Counted from the first letter of the stretch, positions 18,086 to 26,911 are shown. The stretch is DNA of 64,000 nt from Clostridium sp. SY8519 (GCF_000270305.1 NC_015737.1:1302501-1366500), one strand, 5' to 3'. Numbers and translations: made by a program. Notes: generated by a model from the letters alone, not told the origin.

Positions 18086-18160
18086 GGGAGCAGAGGCAGA
18101 TATTGCAGACAGGAACCGGAGACAGGGAGCAGAGGCAGATACTGGAGACAGGGACAGGAA
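18086..18160 (+). repeat. 39-base tandem repeat between cbiC and cobD
   Basis: GGGAGCAGAGGCAGATA occurs at 18,086 and 18,125 (39 bases apart), each followed by GACAGG-rich sequence. It fills almost all of the 84-base spacer. Confidence 0.75.
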
Positions 18161-18164
18161 AGAA

Positions 18165-19280
18165 ATGAGAAAGATGGAACACGGCGGGGACTGGGCCGGA
18201 TTTCAGCAGGAATTCGGCTGGGAGCCCCTTGACTTTTCGGCAAATATCAATCCGCTGGGTGTCCCGGAAGGCGTATGCCGCGCAATTGCCCGGGCGGCAG
18301 CGAAGGCGGACCGCTATCCGGATCCTGCCTGCCGGCGCCTTGTGCATGCGCTGGCAGAGACTGAGCAGGTTCAGGAAGACTGGATCCTGTGCGGAAACGG
18401 CGCGGCAGATCTGATCTTTCGGGCGGCAGCGGCACTGCGCCCGAAACGGGCGCTGCTGACGGCCCCGGGCTTTTCGGAATACCGCTGTGCTCTCCGAAGC
18501 GTGGACTGCCGGGTGGAGTACATCCGGCTGGAGGAAAAGAATGAATTCCGGCTGCAGCCGGATATTCTGGAACGGATCACACCGGAGATCGATGTGCTGT
18601 TTTTGTGCGAACCGAACAATCCCACAGGGGTTACCACCGATCCGGATCTTCTGGAGCAGATCCTGCGCAGATGCGGCAGGACCGGTACGCGAGTGATTCT
18701 GGATGAGTGCTTCGGCGATTTCCTGGATCAGGGGGAAAGACATTCCGCCAGACGGTATCTGGGGGAAATGGACCATCTGCTGATCCTGAAAGCCTTTACC
18801 AAGATCTACGGGATGGCCGGGGTGCGTCTGGGCTACTGCCTGTGCGCGGATTCCGGACTCCTTGCGCGGATGCGGGAAGCCGGCCAGCCCTGGGCGGTGT
18901 CGCTGCTGGCGGAAGAGGCCGGGCTGGCTGCGCTGAAGGAAAAAGAATACCGCAGAAAGACGGAGCTGTTGATCCGGGAAGAACGGCCCTGGCTCTACCG
19001 CAGACTGGAGCAGCTGGGCCTGCACCCGGTCAGGGGAGAAGCGAATTATCTGCTGTTCCGCGGCAGTGCCGCCCTGGGAGAAGCCATGCGCAGCCGGGGG
19101 ATCCTGATCCGTGACTGCAGCAATTATCCCGGCCTGGAGGCGCCGGGAGGCGAGAAGTGGTACCGTACAGCTGTGCGCAGCCACGGAGAAAATGAACGAC
19201 TGGCGGCAGGTCTTGCGGCCTGCCTGGAGACAGAGAACAAAGCGGCGCAGATGCTTTGTTCCGGGGGACAAACCACATGA
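18165..19280 (+). CDS. cobD: L-threonine-O-3-phosphate decarboxylase CobD
   Basis: 371 residues of the class II aminotransferase fold. FSANINPLGVP, CEPNNPTG and LKAFTKIYGMAGVRLGY (with the PLP-binding Lys) are typical. It makes (R)-1-amino-2-propanol phosphate for the nucleotide loop, feeding CbiB. The annotation rests on operon context as well as sequence, because histidinol-phosphate aminotransferases are close relatives. The stop codon overlaps the cbiP start (ATGA). Confidence 0.9.
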   Translation: MRKMEHGGDWAGFQQEFGWEPLDFSANINPLGVPEGVCRAIARAAAKADRYPDPACRRLVHALAETEQVQEDWILCGNGAADLIFRAAAALRPKRALLTAPGFSEYRCALRSVDCRVEYIRLEEKNEFRLQPDILERITPEIDVLFLCEPNNPTGVTTDPDLLEQILRRCGRTGTRVILDECFGDFLDQGERHSARRYLGEMDHLLILKAFTKIYGMAGVRLGYCLCADSGLLARMREAGQPWAVSLLAEEAGLAALKEKEYRRKTELLIREERPWLYRRLEQLGLHPVRGEANYLLFRGSAALGEAMRSRGILIRDCSNYPGLEAPGGEKWYRTAVRSHGENERLAAGLAACLETENKAAQMLCSGGQTT

Positions 19281-20761
19281 AAAAAAGAACTGCCTGCATT
19301 ATGGTGCAGGGAACAATGTCCGGCGCTGGAAAAAGTCTTCTGGCTGCCGCTTTGTGCAGAATTTTCCGGCAGGACGGCTACCGGACGGCACCGTTTAAAA
19401 GCCAGAATATGGCGCTGAACAGCTATGTGACCCGGGATGGCCTGGAAATGGGGCGGGCCCAGGTGATGCAGGCGGAAGCAGCCGGCCTGGAGCCGGACGT
19501 GCGCATGAATCCCATCCTGCTGAAGCCGTCCAGCGATACCGGGAGCCAGGTGATCGTCAACGGGGAGATCCGCGGCCAGATGTCCGCGGTGGAATATTTC
19601 CGTTACAAAAAGCAGCTGATCCCGGAGATTATGAAAGCATACCGGGAACTGGAGCAGCAGTATGACGTCATTGTGCTGGAAGGCGCCGGCAGCCCGGCGG
19701 AGATCAATCTCAGGGAGGATGATATCGTCAATATGGGCATGGCGGAACTGGCAGATGCGCCGGTGCTCCTTGCGGGGGATATCGACCGGGGCGGTGTCTT
19801 CGCGCAGCTGTACGGCACCTGTGAGCTGCTGCGGCCGGAGGAAAAGGCGCGGATCAAAGGGCTGATTGTCAACAAATTCCGAGGCGACCGGGAGATTCTG
19901 GAGCCGGGGCTTCAGATGCTGGAGGAGCGGGTGCATATTCCGGTGGTCGGTGTGGTGCCCTATGTCTATGTGGATGTGGATGATGAAGACTCGCTGGCGC
20001 CGCGGCTGAACCGGAAAAAGGCGGAAAAAGTCATCGATATCGCTGTGATCCGTCTGCCCCGTCTGTCGAATTTTACGGATTTTTCCCCGCTGGAATCCCA
20101 TCCTGCCCTGGGGGTGCGGTATGTGAAAACGCCGGAAGAACTGGGACAGCCGGATCTGATCATCCTGCCGGGCACCAAAAACACCATGGACGACCTGGTC
20201 TGGCTCCGGGAGTCCGGGCTGGAAGCGCTGGTGCGGAAGGCAAACGCGGCAGGGACACCGGTGCTGGGCGTCTGCGGGGGCTACCAGATGCTGGGGGAAG
20301 AACTGAAGAATCCGAATCATACGGAGGGAGACCTGGATCAGCTCAAGGGAATGGGGCTGCTGCCGATCCGCACCGTATTTTCGGAACAGAAGACAAGAAC
20401 CCGCTGTCAGGCGGAGGTGCAGGCAGCGCCCTTTGCCGGCGCGCGGCTGGACGGCTATGAGATTCACATGGGAGAGACGGAGGTAAACGGCAGCCCGTTC
20501 TGCCGGCTGTCCAGCGGTCAGCCGGACGGCTGCATCCGCGGAAACGTGTGCGGCACCTATCTGCACGGGCTTTTTGACACCGGCGAGCTTACCGAGCGTC
20601 TGGCCCAGTATCTGGCAGAGCGGAAGGGGATTTCCATAGCGGATCTGACCCCTCTGTCCCACAGCGCCTATGTGCAGAAGCAGTATGATATCCTGGCAGA
20701 CACGGTGCGCGATTCCCTGGATATGGATGCGGTGTACCGGATGATGGGAATCAGGGGATAG
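19277..20761 (+). CDS. cbiP: Cobyric acid synthase CbiP
   Basis: 494 residues. The N-terminal domain has MVQGTMSGAGKSLLAAALCR and FKSQNMALNSYVT. The C-terminal amidotransferase domain has Cys in VLGVCGGYQMLG and His in CGTYLHGLFDTG. It amidates side chains b, d, e and g. The ATG at 19,277 is preferred over an in-frame TTG at 19,256: GGGGGA lies 8 bases before it and it overlaps the cobD stop by 4 bases. Last gene of the operon; the regulator at 20,776 converges on it with a 14-base gap and no clear terminator. Confidence 0.95.
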   Translation: MKKRTACIMVQGTMSGAGKSLLAAALCRIFRQDGYRTAPFKSQNMALNSYVTRDGLEMGRAQVMQAEAAGLEPDVRMNPILLKPSSDTGSQVIVNGEIRGQMSAVEYFRYKKQLIPEIMKAYRELEQQYDVIVLEGAGSPAEINLREDDIVNMGMAELADAPVLLAGDIDRGGVFAQLYGTCELLRPEEKARIKGLIVNKFRGDREILEPGLQMLEERVHIPVVGVVPYVYVDVDDEDSLAPRLNRKKAEKVIDIAVIRLPRLSNFTDFSPLESHPALGVRYVKTPEELGQPDLIILPGTKNTMDDLVWLRESGLEALVRKANAAGTPVLGVCGGYQMLGEELKNPNHTEGDLDQLKGMGLLPIRTVFSEQKTRTRCQAEVQAAPFAGARLDGYEIHMGETEVNGSPFCRLSSGQPDGCIRGNVCGTYLHGLFDTGELTERLAQYLAERKGISIADLTPLSHSAYVQKQYDILADTVRDSLDMDAVYRMMGIRG

Positions 20762-20775
20762 CTGGAACCGCCCAG

Positions 20776-22023
20776 TCAGCGGTACTGCTTCGGTGTCAGC
20801 CCGGTGTGCTTCTTGAACACTTTTGTAAAGTAGCTCTGATCGCTGAATCCGCAGGCGATGGCGATTTCCATAATGGGATAATCCGTATTGGCCAGCAGGC
20901 GCTGCGCTTCTTCGATGCGGATATTGTTCAGATATTCCTTGAAGGAAAAGCCCGTGACCTGTTTAAACAGGGTGGACAGGTAGGAGGCGTTTAAGTGGAT
21001 GTTTTCCGCCACATCCGTCAGGGTAACCGGCTCGGAAAAATGGTTGGTGATATACTCCGCGGCCCGTTTGATGACCTTGTTGTTTTTGTCGGAAGAATAA
21101 AACAGGCTTTCGGTGAAAATCTCCATATTATCCTGGAAGGTATAGCAGATATCGTAGATATCGTCCGAATTGATGATGGAGGCAATCAGCCGGTCGGTCA
21201 TGTGCAGGACCATATTAGTCTCGCTGCCCCGGTCAATGGCAGCCCGGGAAAGCAGGGTGCACAGTTCGATAATGCGGATTTTCAGCCGTTCCAGGTCGTG
21301 GTTTTCATAGAGGATCAAGGCGCCCAGCAGCTCATTGAGAATCTTGCGCGCTTCCTCCAGGTCGCCGGTCTTGATCTTTGAGATCAGCAGGTTCTCCTGA
21401 TCCAGCGGGTAGAGGTTTTCGTTGCGGAAGCCGCTGTTTTTGTACATCTGGATGGATTCGCTGATTCTGGACTGCTGGAGCAGTTTGCCCTGTTTGGACA
21501 GCAGGACTTCCCGGCTGCCCTGGTTTAAGTTGTTCATCAGATAGTAGAGCAGTTTGCTGTACTGGTTCGCCAGGTCCGGGCTGATGACTTTCAGCTGGTA
21601 GGAATCTTCGGAAAGGTTCAGGAGGGTCTCGGTGCTGAGATGATATCTGCGCTCCACATCGATGATGAGGGAGGCGTCCGGTTCCTCCATCAGAAAAGGG
21701 CCGGTGACGACCGAGCCGAACATGGTATCTTTGCTGATGATGGGAAAGACGATGTGATACAGTCCCGCATGGCAGCAGAACAGATAGCTTTCTCCCAGGT
21801 CCATGGCCTGGCGGCTGGCGTTGGCGTGTTCGGTTTCGCAGTTTTCCTGGGCGGGCAGATGGCGGATAAATTCCTTGCAGAAGGCGGCATTTTCACCTAC
21901 GGATACGATAATTTTGCCCCGGTCATCGATCAGCTGGGTATGCAGTCCCGTGCATGCGTTGAATGCAGTGAGCATGGCAGTAATGTCTTTTTTTGACAGA
22001 TATTTGAAGATAAAAGATTCCAT
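20776..22023 (-). CDS. PocR-type AraC-family regulator
   Basis: 415 residues. The N-terminal 165 or so form a PocR-type sensory domain (MESFIFKYLSKKD, cysteines including CHAGLYHIVFPI). The C-terminus is an AraC double helix-turn-helix (VTLTDVAENIHLNASYLSTL, CGFSDQSYFTKVFKKHTG). PocR activates the cobalamin and propanediol operons in Salmonella; here the gene lies between the cbi operon and a corrinoid-protein operon transcribed divergently, so control of one or both is likely. AAGGAA precedes the ATG at 22,023; a longer frame to 22,098 has no ribosome site. Confidence 0.87.
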   Translation of the reverse strand: MESFIFKYLSKKDITAMLTAFNACTGLHTQLIDDRGKIIVSVGENAAFCKEFIRHLPAQENCETEHANASRQAMDLGESYLFCCHAGLYHIVFPIISKDTMFGSVVTGPFLMEEPDASLIIDVERRYHLSTETLLNLSEDSYQLKVISPDLANQYSKLLYYLMNNLNQGSREVLLSKQGKLLQQSRISESIQMYKNSGFRNENLYPLDQENLLISKIKTGDLEEARKILNELLGALILYENHDLERLKIRIIELCTLLSRAAIDRGSETNMVLHMTDRLIASIINSDDIYDICYTFQDNMEIFTESLFYSSDKNNKVIKRAAEYITNHFSEPVTLTDVAENIHLNASYLSTLFKQVTGFSFKEYLNNIRIEEAQRLLANTDYPIMEIAIACGFSDQSYFTKVFKKHTGLTPKQYR

Positions 22024-22433
22024 GGAACAAATTCCTTCAAAATAGCAGTTTTCCTGTAAAAAAATACGGAAAACACTGAAAAAAACAGCGGGTAACAAAT
22101 TTGTAATTAGTATATCATTCTTAAAAATCTAATACAATTACTAAATGGAATGGCAAAATAACAAATCGGAATACAGAAACCAGAGAAATTCCAGAAGAAT
22201 TGTACAGGGGTACAAAATGGAAGGACTGAAAAAAATCCAAATACTGCAAAAAAAATACAAAGGAAAGAACTGGGTATTTGCTATACTTGCAGGCATAAGC
22301 AGGGCGTGTCCGGACAGCACGCTTCTGTGTCACGAAAGGCAGGGTGCGGCCTGATACAGCACCGGAAACCGGTCAGACTGAGGACACAGTCTGAGGAACA
22401 AACGCATGAGGATAAGATCAGGAGGAAAGTATC
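22024..22433. promoter_or_regulatory. Divergent control region between the PocR-like gene and the corrinoid-protein gene
   Basis: No gene seen. AT-rich, with an inverted repeat TTGTAC-AGGG-GTACAA at 22,200-22,215 that is a candidate operator, and a TATACT at about 22,281 that could be the -10 box of the corrinoid-protein promoter without a good -35 box. This fits an activator-dependent promoter. The regulator identity is inference. Confidence 0.5.
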
Positions 22434-23063
22434 ATGGCAGTTTTAGACGAAATTTCTGAAATGCTTCAGAAGGGAAAAAGAAAAGACGTAGTTAAATTAT
22501 GTCAGCAGGCACTGGATGAAGGCATTCCCGCAAGCGAAATCTTAAGCGGCGGACTGCTGGCCGGCATGGACATCATCGGCCGTAAATTCAAGGCAAACGA
22601 AATCTTCGTACCCCAGGTACTGGTAGCTGCCCGCGCGATGAACGCAGGCGCTGAGACCTTAAAGCCCTATCTGGCAGACGGAGACAGCACATCCAGAGGC
22701 AAGATCGTTCTGGGAACGGTAAAAGGCGATCTTCATGACATCGGAAAGAATCTGGTAAAGATGATGTTTGAGGGTAAAGGCTTCGAAGTTATTGATCTGG
22801 GCGTAGATGTGCCGGCAGAGAAATTTATCCAGACAGCCATTGACAATGACAGCCACATCGTGGCATGTTCCGCCCTTCTGACCACCACCATGCCGATGCT
22901 GGGCGAAGTGGTGAAGACAGCAGAAGAGATGGGTGTGCGCGACAAGTTAAAGATCATGGTAGGCGGAGCTCCTGTGACCCAGGAATTTGCTGACAGTGTC
23001 GGCGCGGACGCATATACAGAAGATGCTACAAGCGCGGCAGACAAGGCACTGGAATACGTATAA
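22434..23063 (+). CDS. Corrinoid (B12-binding) methyl-carrier protein, MtbC/MtaC-like
   Basis: 209 residues. The N-terminal helical cap domain is followed by a Rossmann B12-binding domain with the lower-ligand motif GDLHDIGKNLV (DxHxxG), SALLTTTM and GGAPVTQEFADSVGADAY. It carries the methyl group on cobalamin between a substrate:corrinoid methyltransferase and a second methyltransferase. AGGAGG precedes the ATG. A terminator separates it from the activator gene downstream. The UroD-like proteins at 1,871 and 30,105 are candidate partners. Confidence 0.92.
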   Translation: MAVLDEISEMLQKGKRKDVVKLCQQALDEGIPASEILSGGLLAGMDIIGRKFKANEIFVPQVLVAARAMNAGAETLKPYLADGDSTSRGKIVLGTVKGDLHDIGKNLVKMMFEGKGFEVIDLGVDVPAEKFIQTAIDNDSHIVACSALLTTTMPMLGEVVKTAEEMGVRDKLKIMVGGAPVTQEFADSVGADAYTEDATSAADKALEYV

Positions 23064-23079
23064 GAATCAGATTTTTGCA

Positions 23080-23113
23080 GAGTCCTCGCATTGTTTTGTG
23101 AGGACTCTTTTTT
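23080..23113 (+). terminator. Hairpin terminator/attenuator after the corrinoid-protein gene
   Basis: GAGTCCTC (23,080-23,087) pairs with GAGGACTC (23,100-23,107), followed by seven T. Located inside the probable operon, so it likely lowers expression of the activator relative to the carrier protein. Confidence 0.85.
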
Positions 23114-23136
23114 CAACGGAAAGAGAAGACAACGAA

Positions 23137-24666
23137 ATGAGAAGACTGAGATCCCGATCGGAAGGCATGGAAAAATCCATACTGGAGCAGCTGCAGCAGC
23201 AGGAAATCTTTCTTCCGGCGGACTGCGGCGGGCGGGGAGCCTGCGGCAAATGCCGGATCCGTTTCCTGTCAGAACCGCCGGCTGTTACAGAACAGGAAGA
23301 AAAGGCGCTGACACCGGAGCAGCTGGCAGAAGGCTGGCGCCTGGCCTGTGAAAGCTATGTGACGGGAACGTATGAAATTCTTCTGGATCAGTCCGAAGAT
23401 GAGATCATTGCTGCCGCTGACTTCCATGGGACCGAACAGAAACCGGCGGATCCGCAGGCGGGACAGACGGCAGGGACCAGTGCCGGAGCAGGGCAGAACT
23501 GCGCGGAAATTGCGAAAAAAGGAGCGGTGGATATCGGTACCACCACCATCGCCATGTCGCTGGTGGACTGCACCAATGGAAGGGTCCTGGATACCCGGAC
23601 ATCCGTCAATCACCAGCGCAGCTACGGCGCGGACGTGATCTCACGGATCAAGGCGTCTACAGACGGGAAAAGCGAAGAACTGCAGAAAACTATCCGGACG
23701 GACCTTCAGCAGCTGGTCCGGCAGCTGGGCGAAGACCCGGACACCCTGGAACTGGTGGTGGCAGGCAACACGACCATGGAGCACCTGCTTCTGGGGCTGC
23801 CCTGTGACACGCTGGGGGTGGCGCCCTATACGCCGGTGGATATTTCCCTGCATCAGGAGGGAAACCTTCTGATTATGCCGGGCATCAGTACCTATGTGGG
23901 CGCGGATATTGTCAGCGGAATTGTGGCCTGCGGCATGGATCAGAGCGAGGAAATCTGTATACTGGTAGATCTGGGCACCAACGGGGAAATGGCCATCGGC
24001 AACCGGGATCAGATCCTGGTGGCTTCCACGGCCGCCGGCCCGGCTTTTGAGGGCGGAAACATCCAGTGCGGCGTAGCCGGGATCCCGGGAGCTGTCAGCG
24101 CAGTGGAGATCCGGGATGGAAAAACTTCCATCCGGACCATTGGAGACCGGCCGCCGGTGGGACTGTGCGGAACCGGAGTCCTGGAGACGGTATACGAGCT
24201 TCTGAAAGAGGAAATCGTGGACGAAACGGGACTCCTGGATGACGCGTATGAAGAACAGGGATTTCCCCTGGCGGAAGGAATTGTGCTGACGGCGAAGGAT
24301 ATCCGGGAAGTGCAGCTGGCCAAATCCGCCATCCGCGCGGGCATTGAGACGCTGGTCAGAACCTGGGATATCAGCTATGACCGGATCGGCAGACTGTATC
24401 TGGCCGGGGGATTCGGCCAGAAGATCAATCTGCGGAAAGCGGCCGGCATCGGCATGCTGCCGAAGGAGCTGCTGGATCGGACCACGGCGGTGGGCAACAG
24501 TTCCCTGGCCGGCGCCGTCATGCTGGCAGAGGATGACAGTCTGCGGGAGCGCTTTGCCCGGACCGCTTCCGGAGCGAAGGAAGTGGCGCTGAGCGAAAGC
24601 CCGTATTTCGGCGATCTGTATATGGAATATATGTTTTTTGACCCGGAATGCCGGGAGGAGGAGTAA
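23137..24666 (+). CDS. Ferredoxin-ASKHA reductive activator of corrinoid proteins (RACo/RamA-like)
   Basis: 509 residues. A 2Fe-2S ferredoxin domain at about residues 15-85 carries the cluster Cys residues in DCGGRGACGKC and a later LACESY. The rest is the ASKHA ATPase domain of COG3894 (VDIGTTTIAMSLVD, LVDLGTNGEMAIG, LYLAGGFGQKINL). It reduces inactive Co(II) corrinoid back to Co(I) using ATP. The start at 23,137 is chosen because the longer frame (22,987) runs through the previous gene and the terminator. It is followed by the DUF2284 gene after 2 bases. Confidence 0.9.
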   Translation: MRRLRSRSEGMEKSILEQLQQQEIFLPADCGGRGACGKCRIRFLSEPPAVTEQEEKALTPEQLAEGWRLACESYVTGTYEILLDQSEDEIIAAADFHGTEQKPADPQAGQTAGTSAGAGQNCAEIAKKGAVDIGTTTIAMSLVDCTNGRVLDTRTSVNHQRSYGADVISRIKASTDGKSEELQKTIRTDLQQLVRQLGEDPDTLELVVAGNTTMEHLLLGLPCDTLGVAPYTPVDISLHQEGNLLIMPGISTYVGADIVSGIVACGMDQSEEICILVDLGTNGEMAIGNRDQILVASTAAGPAFEGGNIQCGVAGIPGAVSAVEIRDGKTSIRTIGDRPPVGLCGTGVLETVYELLKEEIVDETGLLDDAYEEQGFPLAEGIVLTAKDIREVQLAKSAIRAGIETLVRTWDISYDRIGRLYLAGGFGQKINLRKAAGIGMLPKELLDRTTAVGNSSLAGAVMLAEDDSLRERFARTASGAKEVALSESPYFGDLYMEYMFFDPECREEE

Positions 24667-24668
24667 GG

Positions 24669-25199
24669 ATGACGAAAGAACAGGCAGCGGAACTCGCGGA
24701 AAAATGCGGATTTTCCCACTGGGGATTTTTTCAGGCATCGGATCTGAGATTTTTACAGGAAGTCAGAGACATGTGTGCCGCGGACAAATGTCACAAATAT
24801 GATAACTGCTGGAGCTGCCCGCCGGCCTGCGGCACCCTGGAGGAGAGCCGGGCAAAGGCATCGGGATACGACTGGGGCATTCTGCTGCAGTCCACCGGCG
24901 CCATGGAAGATGACTTTGACGTGGAGACCATGATGGGCACCGAGGAAGAGCAGAAATCCCGGCTGGCGGCCTTCGTGGAGGCACTGGATGCGGAGGAGCG
25001 ATATCTGCCGATGTCTTCCGGCGCCTGCTGCATCTGCAAGACCTGTACCTATCCGGATGCGCCCTGCCGTTTTCCGGACCGGATGATCACTTCCATGGAA
25101 GCCTATGGGCTGGTGGTGTCAGAAGTCTGTGAATCGGCGGATACGCCCTATTATTACGGGCCGGGGACGATCACCTATACCAGCTGTGTGCTTTTTTAA
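24669..25199 (+). CDS. DUF2284 cysteine-rich metal-binding protein
   Basis: 176 residues. Cys-rich blocks DKCHKYDNCWSCPPACG and ACCICKTCTYPDAPC match DUF2284 proteins, which often travel with corrinoid methyltransferase genes. It probably binds an iron-sulfur cluster and may pass electrons to the activator upstream; this is inference. The start at 24,669 follows GTAAGG and lies 2 bases after the activator stop. Confidence 0.85.
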   Translation: MTKEQAAELAEKCGFSHWGFFQASDLRFLQEVRDMCAADKCHKYDNCWSCPPACGTLEESRAKASGYDWGILLQSTGAMEDDFDVETMMGTEEEQKSRLAAFVEALDAEERYLPMSSGACCICKTCTYPDAPCRFPDRMITSMEAYGLVVSEVCESADTPYYYGPGTITYTSCVLF

Positions 25200-25238
25200 G
25201 CTGCGGCAGGCATACAAAAAATAAGTGTCGGATACTTT

Positions 25239-25311
25239 TCGGATACATCCGAATACCCTCCTTCGAAAAGTTCGGGAATCCCTGGACTTTTCGGGGGAAT
25301 TCAGCTATACT
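25239..25311 (+). promoter_or_regulatory. Promoter region of the cobT leader with two inverted repeats
   Basis: TATACT at 25,306-25,311 with TGGACT 17 bases upstream is a plausible promoter. Just upstream are a palindrome TCGGAT-AC-ATCCGA (25,239-25,252) and an 8-base inverted repeat CGAAAAGT/ACTTTTCG (25,264-25,293) that overlaps the -35 box. These are operator candidates. Confidence 0.45.
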
Positions 25312-25329
25312 GGAAAAGAAGTGAATATC

Positions 25330-25500
25330 ACTCAGGTGCCGGGATATGCAGCGCATAGACCGGTGAAAAGGGAAACAGGTGCGAATCCTGTACGAACTCG
25401 TCACTGTAAGCAGGGAGCGAAGCCGGAGCCACTGGGAGACCGGGAAGGAGGCGGAGCGCAGATCTGCGAGTCAGGAGACCTGCCTGAGGCAGACACGACG
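25330..25500 (+). ncRNA. Cobalamin riboswitch
   Basis: Shows the conserved order AGGTGCC, GGTGAAAAGGGAA, GGTGCGAATCC, CACTGTAA, GCCACTGG, GGGAAGG and the B12-box end AGTCAGGAGACCTGCCT. It precedes a switching terminator and cobT, so cobalamin should reduce cobT expression. Confidence 0.95.
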
Positions 25501-25533
25501 GATCACAGAGGGTTTATCCCGTGATTCGAAGCC

Positions 25534-25611
25534 ACGAGTAATTGGCTGTGTATGACAGATGCGGAAGCACGTACGCCTTTACTCGTAGTATTATGCGGTA
25601 AGGGCTTTTTT
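25534..25611 (+). terminator. Riboswitch expression platform with mutually exclusive hairpins
   Basis: Terminator: GCCTTTAC (25,575-25,582) pairs with GTAAGGGC (25,598-25,605) followed by six T. Antiterminator: ACGAGTAA (25,534-25,541) pairs with TTACTCGT (25,579-25,586), using the left arm of the terminator. The two cannot form together, a standard transcriptional switch. Confidence 0.85.
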
Positions 25612-25808
25612 CTTGCCCGCGGCAGCTGATGGGAACCGGAGCAGACTCCGGAGCACAGGGCTGCGGCAGACAGAACGTCCGGCGGGGCTGTCCACCCCGG
25701 CGGAAGGATCAGCCGTTACAGCCGCTGCATTTACTTATGTTGCGCGAAATCGCTGTTACTTTGTCCATAACATACAGATGCGGTTTCACCTGACAACCCT
25801 CATGCTGA
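25612..25808 (+). other. Structured leader between two terminators, function unknown
   Basis: No credible gene. Holds a perfect 6-bp hairpin CCGGAG-CAGA-CTCCGG (25,636-25,651), a second G/C hairpin near 25,690-25,705 and a direct repeat CAGCCG. It separates the riboswitch terminator from a second terminator directly before cobT. It does not match a riboswitch class I recognise. Confidence 0.4.
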
Positions 25809-25842
25809 CCGGTGTGCGTCCACACACCGGTCTGTTTTTTTA
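25808..25842 (+). terminator. Second terminator immediately upstream of cobT
   Basis: GACCGGTGTG pairs with CACACCGGTC, followed by TG and seven T, ending about 14 bases before the cobT start codon. Strong stem, so transcripts that pass the riboswitch meet a second stop unless something prevents it. Confidence 0.85.
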
Positions 25843-25855
25843 AGGAGAAGATCGT

Positions 25856-26911
25856 ATGGGACAGCTGGAAGAAACCATCCGGGCGATCCGGCCCGCGGAC
25901 CGGGCGGCAGCCCGGGAATGCCAGAGCCGCTGGGACGGCATAGCCAAGCCGCTGCACAGCCTGGGGAAAATGGAGGATCTGCTGGTGCAGATCGCGGGGA
26001 TTCAGAGGGATCCGCGGATAAGCATCCGGAAAAAGGGGCTGGTGATCATGTGTGCCGATAACGGCGTCGTGGAGGAAGGCGTCACCCAGACCGGACAGGA
26101 AGTAACCGCCATCGTGGCGGAAAATTTTCTGGACGCGAACTCCTGCGCGGCAATTATGTGCCGGGAGAGCGGAACGGATATTTTCCCCATTGATATCGGC
26201 ATGGCCGTGGATACGCCCCGTGTGGAAAAACATAAGATTGCCTATGGAACAGCCAATTTCACCAAAGGACCGGCCATGAGCCGGGAAGAGGCCGTGGCTG
26301 CCATCGAAGTGGGCATTGCCAAAGTAAGGGAACTGAAGGAACAGGGCTATGAGATTCTGGCCACCGGCGAGATGGGCATCGGCAACACCACCACCAGCAG
26401 CGCGGTGACCAGCGTGCTTCTGGATGTGGACCCGGAGCAGGTGACCGGCAGAGGCGCCGGCCTGACCACAGAAGGACTGCGCCGCAAAGTGGCCGCCATC
26501 CGCCAGGGGATTCGGAAAAACAGTCCCGATCCCCGGGATCCGGTGGATGTGCTGGCGAAGGTGGGCGGTTTTGATATCGCCGGACTTACCGGCGTCTGTC
26601 TGGGAGGCGCGGCCTGGGGAATCCCGGTGGTGGCAGACGGGTTCATTTCTGCCGTGGCGGCACTCTGTGCCATCCGCCTGGCGCCGGCCTGCGCGGATGC
26701 CATACTGGTCTCCCATCTGTCGGAAGAGCCGGCGACCCGGATGGTAATGGAGGCTCTGGGCCGGGATCCCATGATCCACGGCCGGATGCATCTGGGAGAG
26801 GGAACCGGCGCGGTGGCCCTGTTCCCGCTGCTGGATCTGTCGGCGGCAGTGTATCATACAATGAGCACCTTTGAGCAGATTCGTGTGGAAGCGTATGAAG
26901 AACTGGAATAA
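25856..26911 (+). CDS. cobT: Nicotinate-nucleotide:dimethylbenzimidazole phosphoribosyltransferase CobT
   Basis: 351 residues. Activates the lower-ligand base as its alpha-ribotide for attachment to cobinamide. VIMCADNGVVEEGVTQTGQE, ATGEMGIGNTTTSSAV and the C-terminal LGEGTGAVALFPLLD (with the catalytic Glu) are diagnostic. AAGGAG precedes the ATG. Controlled by the cobalamin riboswitch and tandem terminators upstream. Confidence 0.96.
   Translation: MGQLEETIRAIRPADRAAARECQSRWDGIAKPLHSLGKMEDLLVQIAGIQRDPRISIRKKGLVIMCADNGVVEEGVTQTGQEVTAIVAENFLDANSCAAIMCRESGTDIFPIDIGMAVDTPRVEKHKIAYGTANFTKGPAMSREEAVAAIEVGIAKVRELKEQGYEILATGEMGIGNTTTSSAVTSVLLDVDPEQVTGRGAGLTTEGLRRKVAAIRQGIRKNSPDPRDPVDVLAKVGGFDIAGLTGVCLGGAAWGIPVVADGFISAVAALCAIRLAPACADAILVSHLSEEPATRMVMEALGRDPMIHGRMHLGEGTGAVALFPLLDLSAAVYHTMSTFEQIRVEAYEELE

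Noticed and set aside
16308..19271. A 987-codon minus-strand open frame across cbiA-cobD
   Set aside because: It mirrors GC-rich codons of well-supported plus-strand cobalamin genes, has no domain, no ribosome site and a composition typical of antisense frames.
25612..25720. A tRNA or tRNA-like structure in the cobT leader
   Set aside because: Hairpins are present but there is no T-loop motif, anticodon arm of correct size or acceptor pairing.
25613..25843. Possible leader peptide of 76 codons before cobT
   Set aside because: No ribosome site, a TTG start and it runs through the terminator hairpin. Treated as leader RNA.
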